A stretch of 13,002 nt of DNA, taken from JAAFIP01 sp031431335 (lineage in GTDB: Bacteria > Pseudomonadota > Gammaproteobacteria > Burkholderiales > Burkholderiaceae_C). Below the pieces are notes generated by a model. The model had not been told where the DNA came from and made no database searches. It saw nothing but the letters and a program-made list of their open reading frames with translations. The DNA lies in NCBI GenBank assembly GCA_031431335.1, contig JANPDG010000278.1, positions 1 through 13,002 of the forward strand, written 5' to 3'. Both the position numbers and the translations under genes were made by a program. Shown here piece by piece: positions 7,056 through 13,002 of the stretch. How positions within the stretch are numbered: the first letter of the stretch is position 1; each line of letters opens with the position of its first letter.

Positions 7056-7694
7056 ATGCCGAAAATGATCGTGTCGATCGACGGTGTCGTCATCAAAGAA
7101 GTCCAACTCACCAAGGACCGTACTACGCTGGGACGCAGGCCGTATAACGACATCGTTATCGACAACCTGGCTGTTAGCGGAGAGCATGCCGTGATGCAAA
7201 TGACAGGCAATGAAGTCTATCTTGAAGACCTTAACAGCACTAACGGTACCTACGTTAACGGTAAAGCAGCTAAAAAGCAGCTTCTTGCACACAACGATAC
7301 CGTTGAGATAGGCAAGTACAAAATCAAGTTTATCAACGAAGTGGCCAACGCCGGCTTTGAGAAAACGATGATCATCAAAGCAGGAGCCGCCGGTCTAGCG
7401 CAGCCTCCAGCTGCCGATGCCGCAGCCCCCACAGGCGTAGCTGCGATCAAAGTACTCTCAGGCGCAGCCGCTGGCCGCGAAGTACCACTGGTCAAAGTAG
7501 TGACCACCATTGGCAAACCGGGTGTTGCTGTAGCCGCCATTACAAAGCGCCCTCATGGTTTTGTGGTAGCCCACGTAGAGGGCGCGAACCGCCCCACACT
7601 GAACGGCACTCCTATTGGCGCAGAACCGCTTGTGCTTAAGAACATGGATGTGCTGGAGCTGGCGGGCACACAAATGCAGTTTGTACAAAACTAA
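7056..7694 (+). CDS. FHA-domain protein with a second, degenerate FHA-like half
   Basis: This 212-residue soluble protein should bind phosphothreonine peptides made by the kinase. The N-terminal FHA domain (about 5-93) has all landmarks: LGRRPYNDIVID at 25-36 (Arg27), LAVSGEHA at 38-45 (Ser41, His44) and LEDLNSTNGTYVNG at 56-69. A linker with FEKTMIIK (101-108) follows, then an Ala/Pro stretch. The C-terminal half (about 130-210) follows the same fold pattern (TTIGKPG at 150-156, then PTLNGTPIG at 180-188, then MDVLELAGTQMQF at 197-209), but the Arg, Ser and His that read the phosphate are missing. It therefore looks like a worn FHA copy, or a structural domain. The ATG has a strong Shine-Dalgarno, AGGAG at 7045-7049. 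It lies 34 bases after the phosphatase. Its partners may be the kinase tail, itself, or the secretion ATPase (inference). Confidence 0.93.
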   Translation: MPKMIVSIDGVVIKEVQLTKDRTTLGRRPYNDIVIDNLAVSGEHAVMQMTGNEVYLEDLNSTNGTYVNGKAAKKQLLAHNDTVEIGKYKIKFINEVANAGFEKTMIIKAGAAGLAQPPAADAAAPTGVAAIKVLSGAAAGREVPLVKVVTTIGKPGVAVAAITKRPHGFVVAHVEGANRPTLNGTPIGAEPLVLKNMDVLELAGTQMQFVQN

Positions 7695-7814
7695 AACTAC
7701 TCTTTAAGTCGATGGGTGAGCGCTGTATCTGCGCTTCAACGCAAGCGTAGATCTTTGCGGGTGAGTGCATAGCGCACCACCGCCCATCGCACGCCAACAA
7801 TCACAGGAGACGGC
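7695..7814 (+). other. Structured spacer before the adenylate cyclase
   Basis: This 120-base gap is the longest inside the operon and holds several complementary segments. CGATGGG (7710-7716) pairs with CCCATCG (7783-7789) and would enclose most of the spacer. GCGCT (7720-7724) can pair with AGCGC (7771-7775) inside it. In the middle, CGCTT (7732-7736)/AAGCG (7743-7747) and CGCAA (7740-7744)/TTGCG (7755-7759) share bases and so exclude each other. No T-run follows any stem. The cyclase Shine-Dalgarno (AGGAG, 7805-7809) lies outside the enclosing stem. It may be a regulatory leader or processing site; I do not recognise a known riboswitch. Confidence 0.4.
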
Positions 7815-10064
7815 ATGGAGGCGCTACTCAGACACTGGCCCCGCATAGCCGTCACACTGATTCCGCTGGTGATTGCGCTATTACACGCCAGTGAGCTGGT
7901 CAGTATCAACGTATTCAAACGCCTCGACGACATCATCTACGATGCTCGGCTGCGAGCCACCATGCCCCAAACCATCGATGAGCGCGTAGTCATCATCGAT
8001 ATCGACGAAAAAAGCTTGGCCGAAGTAGGCCGCTGGCCTTGGGGCCGCAACAAAATGGCCGCACTGGTGGACGAGCTGTTTGACCGCCAGCAGATCGCCA
8101 TTTTGGGGTTTGACGTGGTGTTTGCTGAGGCAGACGATAGCTCCGGTCTGAAGCGCCTGCGCCAGCTAGCGAACGAGGAGATGCGCGACCAAAGCGGCTT
8201 TGCCGAGCGCCTAAGCCAAATCCAATCCAGCCTTGATTACGACGCCGCTTTTGCCAAAGCCATAGACAAACGGCCTGTTGTGATGGGCTACTACCTCACC
8301 AGCGACCGCGATGGTCGCACCAGTGGCGCCCTGCCTGCGCCTGTGATGCAAAAAAGCGACTTGGTGGGTAAGCCTATCCAATTCACCAACTGGTCGGGCT
8401 ATGGAGCCAACATCGAGCCCTTGGCCAAGGCAGCGCCGATGGCGGGGTTTTTTAATTCGATTACCGATCTCGATGGCGTGGTGCGTTCTATTCCCTTGAT
8501 TGCTGAGCACAAGGGACAATATTACGAGTCGTTGTCCCTGGCCATGTTTCGCGTGCTCACGGGCTTGCCCAAAGTCACCCCCGGCTTTCCTCAAGAGCGG
8601 TTTCTAGCGCGCAACTACCAAGGCCTAGAGAGTATTTTGCTCAAACAAGACGGCAAATCTTTGGCCATTCCGGTTGACGACAAAGTCTCCACCTTGATTC
8701 CCTTTCGCGGCCTGGGCAGCAGCGCAGGCGGCTCGTTCAAATATTACTCAGCCTCTGACATCGTCTCCCAACGCGTGCCTGCCAGCGCACTCCAAGGCAA
8801 AATCGTGCTGCTTGGCACCACAGCCCCTGGCCTGCTCGATTTGCGCGTAACGCCAGTGGGCGAGGTGTACCCTGGTGTCGAGGTGCATGCCAACATGATC
8901 TCTGGTCTGCTTGACGGCCGTTTGTATGTCAAACCCGACTATGCCGTCGGATTCGAGGTGGTTATTTTGGTTCTGGCGGGGTTGCTCTTGGCGATTGCCC
9001 TGCCCCTGCTGTCTGCGCCCAAAGCTGTTGCGCTAAGTGTGGCAGTCGTGGGCGGTCTGGTTGGGCTTAATTTTTGGATGTACCTCGGGTATGGCTTGGT
9101 ATTACCGCTGGCGGCAGCGCTCATCATGGCCCTCACCGCTTTTGCGCTCAACATGAGCTACGGCTATTTTGTAGAGAGCAAATCCAAGCGCCAAATTGCC
9201 AATATGTTTGCCGCCTATGTGCCGCCCGAGCTGGTCGATGAGATGGTCAAAGACCCCGGTAGCTACAGCATGAAGGCGACCAACAAAGAGCTCACGGTCA
9301 TGTTTTGCGACATGCGCGGTTTTACCAACTTATCAGAAAAGATGGAGCCTACCGCGCTGCAGGCCTTGCTCAACAATCTGTTCAGCCGATTGACCGAAAT
9401 CATCCAGGCCAATCGCGGCACCACAGACAAATATATGGGTGACTGCGTGATGGCCTTTTGGGGCGCCCCGGTAGACACCCCCCAACATGCGCAAATGGCG
9501 GTTAAAGCGGCGATAGAAATGTGTGAGGCCGTGCGCAAAATTAACATCGAGCACCGCGCCCAGGGCATTCCTGAGATTGGCGTAGGCATTGGCCTGAACA
9601 CCGGCACCATGTGTGTGGGTAATATGGGCTCGGACATTCGCCGGTCGTACACCGTGATCGGCGACGCCGTAAACCTCGGCTCGCGCCTAGAAGGTTTGTC
9701 CAAAAACTACGGCGTAGAGGTGGTGGTGAGCGAGTCCACCAAAAAGCAGGCGGCTGACTTTACATGGCAAGAGCTGGACAAAGTGCGGGTCAAAGGCAAG
9801 TTGGAAGCTGTGTCGATATTTCAACCTGTAACTGCGACCGAGGCCATCCCCAAAGCCAGCACAGATGAGCTGAAAGCCTGGAATACACTGCTAAAGTCTT
9901 ACAGACAACAAGACTGGGAGCAGTGCGATGTGCAAATACTCAATTTGCAGCGCCTAAATGCCAATAAATACCTTTACCAGTTGTACTCCGAGCGTGTAGC
10001 CTCTATGCGTCAGCTGCCGTTTGACCCAACCTGGGATGGCGCGACCAATTTTGATACCAAGTAA
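7815..10064 (+). CDS. CHASE2-sensor class III adenylate cyclase
   Basis: This 749-residue membrane enzyme should make cAMP from ATP in response to a periplasmic signal. A membrane segment at about 10-27 is followed by a periplasmic CHASE2 domain (about 35-375; VVIIDIDEKSL at 58-68, GRWPWGR at 72-78, GKIVLLGTTAPG at 328-339), three membrane segments (about 378-400, 403-421, 425-446), a linker, and the class III catalytic domain (about 490-670). Metal-binding Asp499 (FCDMRGFT) and Asp543 (KYMGDCVMAFWG), the purine-selecting pair Lys539/Thr613, and transition-state Asn620 and Arg624 (GDAVNLGSRLE) are all present. Lys539 argues for ATP over GTP. A C-terminal extension (about 675-749) follows. The start has a strong ribosome site, AGGAG at 7805-7809. 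It stands between the phosphosignalling genes and a likely phosphodiesterase gene 15 bases downstream. Its sensor resembles that of the kinase. Confidence 0.95.
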   Translation: MEALLRHWPRIAVTLIPLVIALLHASELVSINVFKRLDDIIYDARLRATMPQTIDERVVIIDIDEKSLAEVGRWPWGRNKMAALVDELFDRQQIAILGFDVVFAEADDSSGLKRLRQLANEEMRDQSGFAERLSQIQSSLDYDAAFAKAIDKRPVVMGYYLTSDRDGRTSGALPAPVMQKSDLVGKPIQFTNWSGYGANIEPLAKAAPMAGFFNSITDLDGVVRSIPLIAEHKGQYYESLSLAMFRVLTGLPKVTPGFPQERFLARNYQGLESILLKQDGKSLAIPVDDKVSTLIPFRGLGSSAGGSFKYYSASDIVSQRVPASALQGKIVLLGTTAPGLLDLRVTPVGEVYPGVEVHANMISGLLDGRLYVKPDYAVGFEVVILVLAGLLLAIALPLLSAPKAVALSVAVVGGLVGLNFWMYLGYGLVLPLAAALIMALTAFALNMSYGYFVESKSKRQIANMFAAYVPPELVDEMVKDPGSYSMKATNKELTVMFCDMRGFTNLSEKMEPTALQALLNNLFSRLTEIIQANRGTTDKYMGDCVMAFWGAPVDTPQHAQMAVKAAIEMCEAVRKINIEHRAQGIPEIGVGIGLNTGTMCVGNMGSDIRRSYTVIGDAVNLGSRLEGLSKNYGVEVVVSESTKKQAADFTWQELDKVRVKGKLEAVSIFQPVTATEAIPKASTDELKAWNTLLKSYRQQDWEQCDVQILNLQRLNANKYLYQLYSERVASMRQLPFDPTWDGATNFDTK

Positions 10065-10079
10065 AGAGGCGCTAGTGAT

Positions 10080-10871
10080 ATGAAAGTTCGGGTTTTAGGC
10101 TGTTCGGGTGCCATTGCAAAGGACTGCCGTACCACGTCATTTTTAATCGACGGTGATGTGTTGATTGATGCTGGCACCGGTGTGGGCGACCTGACTTTAG
10201 ATGAGATGCGCGGTATCAACGATGTACTGCTAACCCACTCTCACCTTGACCATGTGGCTGCCCTACCGCTGATGATTGACTCGGTGGCTGCCCTGCGCAA
10301 TGCACCGCTGCGCGTGCATGCGCTGCCCGAGACGATTGCAGCGCTGCGCCAACATATCTTTAACAACACTATTTGGCCAGATTTCAGCAGGATCCCGTCC
10401 GCTGCTGCGCCATTTTTGAGCTTTCACCCGATCCGTACCGGCCAAACTGTCACGATTGGCGGCAAACAGATTGAGGTTTTGCCCGCTGTACACACCGTGC
10501 CTGCGGTGGGCTACGCCGTGAGCGCGGGCCAAGGCTGCTGGGTGTTTACTGGCGATACCGAGCGCAATCCCGCTTTTTGGCGGCGCTTAAATCAGCTCAA
10601 TGTGGCCATGCTGGTGATAGAAACAGCCTTTAGCAACCGCGAAAAAGAGCTGGCTAAACGCAGCCTGCACCTCTCGCCCATGGCGCTGGCCGACGAGCTA
10701 GACCACATTGCCAAAGACAAACACTACCCCATCTACATTACCCACACCAAGCCCGCCGAAACCGAGCTGATCATGGAAGAAGTGCAGCGATTTGACCAAA
10801 CTCAGCCCTTTGGCCCCAACGTCACCCACGATATTCGCTGGCTGCGCGCGGGGCAGGAATTTGAGCTATGA
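10080..10871 (+). CDS. Metallo-beta-lactamase-fold hydrolase, probable class II 3',5'-cyclic-nucleotide phosphodiesterase
   Basis: This 263-residue cytoplasmic hydrolase has the metallo-beta-lactamase fold with a complete binuclear metal site: THSHLDH at 52-58 (His53, His55, Asp57, His58), His138 in LPAVHTVPAVGY, Asp159 in FTGDTE and His222 in ITHTKP. The form HxHLDH followed by hydrophobic residues, with HTxPxxGY in the middle, is that of class II cAMP phosphodiesterases. The neighbouring adenylate cyclase makes cAMP breakdown the best guess. Fold relatives include RNase Z and other hydrolases, so the substrate remains inferred. There is no signal peptide. The start is 15 bases after the cyclase stop, with AGAGG at 10065-10069 at a somewhat long distance. 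Its stop overlaps the start of the next gene (ATGA at 10868-10871), indicating translational coupling to the ATPase. Confidence 0.87.
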   Translation: MKVRVLGCSGAIAKDCRTTSFLIDGDVLIDAGTGVGDLTLDEMRGINDVLLTHSHLDHVAALPLMIDSVAALRNAPLRVHALPETIAALRQHIFNNTIWPDFSRIPSAAAPFLSFHPIRTGQTVTIGGKQIEVLPAVHTVPAVGYAVSAGQGCWVFTGDTERNPAFWRRLNQLNVAMLVIETAFSNREKELAKRSLHLSPMALADELDHIAKDKHYPIYITHTKPAETELIMEEVQRFDQTQPFGPNVTHDIRWLRAGQEFEL

Positions 10872-13002
10872 ATGCTGCTGCGAGTTCTGCACTAAGTACG
10901 CCTCCGCACTCTGCAGGCTCTGCTGAGCAGGCTTTTTACGACTCGCAACTGCTGCCGCCTGAGAATCGCGGCATGACCTTTGAGGTGCTGTTTTACCGCC
11001 AGCTGCAGCAAGTTACCACCCGCATTCACGATACCGAAAACATCGACCAGCTCATGTTGGAGTCGAGCCAAGACATTTGCAAGCTGCTTAACGCAGACCG
11101 ACTGACGCTCTATGCGCTGAGCGACGACAAAACTTCAATCATCTCCAAAATCAAAACGGGCCTCAATGTCGCCAAAGACTTAAAACTGCCGATCAGCACA
11201 ACAAGCCTTGCTGGCTACGCCGCCATGAGCAAGAGCATGCTCAACATTACCGATGTGTACGACGAAGAGCAGCTCAAAAGCATTCACCCACAGCTCACGT
11301 TTTTAAAAGAAGTCGACAAACGCTCAGGCTACCGCACCAAGCAAATGCTGGTGGTGCCCATTTTGGACGGCGACCAACCCGATAGCGCGTTGCACGGCGT
11401 GTTGCAGGTCATCAACAATAAAAGCGACGCTCCGTTTGGCCAGCTGGAAATTGAAGGCATTACCCAGCTGTGCAAAACACTGGCCACCGCCATTCGCCAG
11501 CGCGCCCAGCGCACACAGTTTTTGGACAGCACCAGCGGGCTGCTGCGCCGCAAAGCCAGTAAATACGATGGCTTGGTGGGTGATGGCGTGCTGACCGAGC
11601 ACGAACTGACCCAGTGTATTCAAAAAGCGCGCGACCAAGCCCAATCGGTCGAACACCTGCTCATGGCCGACCACCATATTCGCCCTGCGCAAATCGGCCC
11701 CTCGCTGGCTAAATTTTTTGGTGTGGCTTATGAGCCGTTCAGCGCGGGGCGCATTCGCTCTGAAATGCTGCACGCCTCACTTAAGCTCGACTTTATCCAC
11801 CAGCAAGGCTGGATACCGCTAGAAGAGTCGCCCGATGGCTTGGTAGTGATGTGCCTTGACCCCGAGGCCGTGCGCGGCGGGCGCATGGTGCAGCAAATTT
11901 TCCCGCGCACAGCCAAGTTCAGCTACCGCGTTACCACGCAAACCGAGTTTGAAGAAACCCTAGGCCAACTGTTTGGCGCAGGCAACGACGGCGGCTCGAT
12001 TGACCAGCTGCTGGCCGACATGAACGCGCCGCTGGAAGACGCCAGCTTCGACGACTCGTCGCTCGAGTCTGCTGCGGCTGACAATGAGCTAGTGAAGTTT
12101 GTGAATAAGGTCATCGTGGACGCCTACAACCAAAAGGTGTCTGACATTCACATCGAGCCCATGCCAGGCAAGGCCAAAACCGGTATCCGCTTTCGCATTG
12201 ACGGCACGCTGGCACCATACATCGAGGTGCCATCGCACTTCAGGCAAGCCATGGTCACACGCCTGAAAATCATGTGCGACCTGGACATTTCTGAGCGCCG
12301 CAAGCCGCAAGACGGCAAAATCAAGTTCAAAAAATACGGGCCTATCGACATTGAACTGCGGGTGGCCACCATTCCGAGTGCGGGCGGCGTGGAAGACGTG
12401 GTCATGCGTATTTTGTCGGGCGGCGAGCCTATCCCGCTAGAAAAGCTGGGCCTCACCCCCCACAACCGCGAGCGGGTAGAGGCCACCGTGAGCAAGCCCT
12501 ACGGCCTGTTTTATGTGTGCGGCCCCACTGGCTCGGGCAAAACCACCACGCTGCACAGCATCCTGAAGTTTTTAAACACGCCCGACACCAAAATCTGGAC
12601 GGCAGAAGACCCGGTAGAGATCACCCAAAAAGGCCTGCGCCAAGTGCAAATCAACCGCAAAGCCGGCATCGATTTTGCGCTGATCATGCGCGCTTTTTTG
12701 CGCGCCGACCCCGATATCATCATGGTGGGCGAGAGCCGTGACAAAGAAACCGTGAGCATGGGCGTAGAAGCCTCGCTCACCGGCCACCTGGTGTTCAGCA
12801 CCCTGCATACCAACAGCGCGCCCGAGTCCATTACCCGCCTGCTAGACATGGGCATGGACCCATTTAACTTTGCCGACGCGCTCTTAGGCATCCTGGCCCA
12901 GCGCCTGGCCAAGCGCCTGTGCGACTGCAAAGAAGAGTACACACCTGCGCCTGCCGAGCTTAAAGCCTTCATCACCGAATACGCCGACGAGCTGCGCCAC
13001 AC
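10868..13002 (+). CDS. GspE/PilB-type secretion or pilus ATPase with N-terminal GAF domain (3' end beyond window)
   Basis: The frame is open from the ATG at 10868 to the window edge (711 codons, no stop), so the C-terminus is missing. Residues about 45-215 form a GAF domain with SLAGYAA at 113-119, LNITDVY at 125-131, SGYRTKQMLVVPI at 153-165 and LQVINNK at 179-185, then Phe190 and Glu194. This resembles GAF domains that bind cyclic nucleotides. Residues about 220-400 look like a degenerate GspE_N/MshEN region (GVLTEHELTQCIQKA). The ATPase domain follows: SDIHIEP at 425-431, Walker A GPTGSGKT at 552-559 (Lys558), Walker B DPDIIMVGE at 614-622 (Glu622) and TGHLVFSTLHTN at 638-649. These hexameric ATPases drive pilin or pseudopilin assembly at the inner membrane. 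C685-x-C687 is where the family's zinc motif usually starts with CxxC. ATGA overlaps the previous stop; an ATG at 10872 is in another frame. Machine type (secretion or pilus) is undecided. Confidence 0.92.
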   Translation, partial: MNAAASSALSTPPHSAGSAEQAFYDSQLLPPENRGMTFEVLFYRQLQQVTTRIHDTENIDQLMLESSQDICKLLNADRLTLYALSDDKTSIISKIKTGLNVAKDLKLPISTTSLAGYAAMSKSMLNITDVYDEEQLKSIHPQLTFLKEVDKRSGYRTKQMLVVPILDGDQPDSALHGVLQVINNKSDAPFGQLEIEGITQLCKTLATAIRQRAQRTQFLDSTSGLLRRKASKYDGLVGDGVLTEHELTQCIQKARDQAQSVEHLLMADHHIRPAQIGPSLAKFFGVAYEPFSAGRIRSEMLHASLKLDFIHQQGWIPLEESPDGLVVMCLDPEAVRGGRMVQQIFPRTAKFSYRVTTQTEFEETLGQLFGAGNDGGSIDQLLADMNAPLEDASFDDSSLESAAADNELVKFVNKVIVDAYNQKVSDIHIEPMPGKAKTGIRFRIDGTLAPYIEVPSHFRQAMVTRLKIMCDLDISERRKPQDGKIKFKKYGPIDIELRVATIPSAGGVEDVVMRILSGGEPIPLEKLGLTPHNRERVEATVSKPYGLFYVCGPTGSGKTTTLHSILKFLNTPDTKIWTAEDPVEITQKGLRQVQINRKAGIDFALIMRAFLRADPDIIMVGESRDKETVSMGVEASLTGHLVFSTLHTNSAPESITRLLDMGMDPFNFADALLGILAQRLAKRLCDCKEEYTPAPAELKAFITEYADELRH

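Noticed and set aside
7736..7936. Small minus-strand gene in the spacer before the cyclase
   Set aside because: It runs into the cyclase coding region on the opposite strand and shows no recognisable motif; base pairing in the spacer explains its open frame no worse.
12511..13002. Minus-strand open frame reaching the window end
   Set aside because: It is antisense to the well-supported ATPase domain with Walker A and B motifs and has no domain of its own.

Overview
The window reads as a chromosomal segment of a betaproteobacterium, most likely Burkholderiales and plausibly Comamonadaceae. This rests on protein style (type-2 ArgC start, SucCD, TerC-family protein, CHASE2 kinase and CHASE2 cyclase) and on the moderately high GC content of the coding regions; it is an inference without a database search. 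I saw no tRNA, rRNA, CRISPR array, insertion sequence or other sign of a mobile element.

Left part (1-3300), housekeeping. The first 68 bases hold the start of argC on the minus strand. A 220-base divergent intergenic region with two palindromes separates it from sucC-sucD (plus strand), which encode the two subunits of succinyl-CoA synthetase. A strong hairpin terminator follows sucD. Next is a monocistronic TerC-family membrane protein gene, followed by a weaker hairpin.

Right part (3450-13002, running off the end), a signalling operon. Six plus-strand genes follow one another: a CHASE2-sensor Ser/Thr kinase (TTG start), a PP2C phosphatase, an FHA protein with a degenerate second FHA-like half, a CHASE2-sensor class III adenylate cyclase, a metallo-beta-lactamase-fold protein resembling class II cyclic-nucleotide phosphodiesterases, and a GspE/PilB-type secretion or pilus ATPase with an N-terminal GAF domain. 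The gaps are 29, 34, 120 and 15 bases, and the last junction is a 4-base ATGA overlap.

Proposed working (inference). Two membrane sensors of the same CHASE2 type read a periplasmic signal. One produces protein phosphorylation, which is reversed by PP2C and read by FHA. The other produces cAMP, which would be removed by the phosphodiesterase-like protein. The GAF domain of the last gene resembles the cyclic-nucleotide-binding GAF type, so the ATPase could be where the cAMP signal acts on a type II secretion or type IV pilus-like machine whose other parts probably lie beyond base 13002. This combination is the most interesting content of the window.
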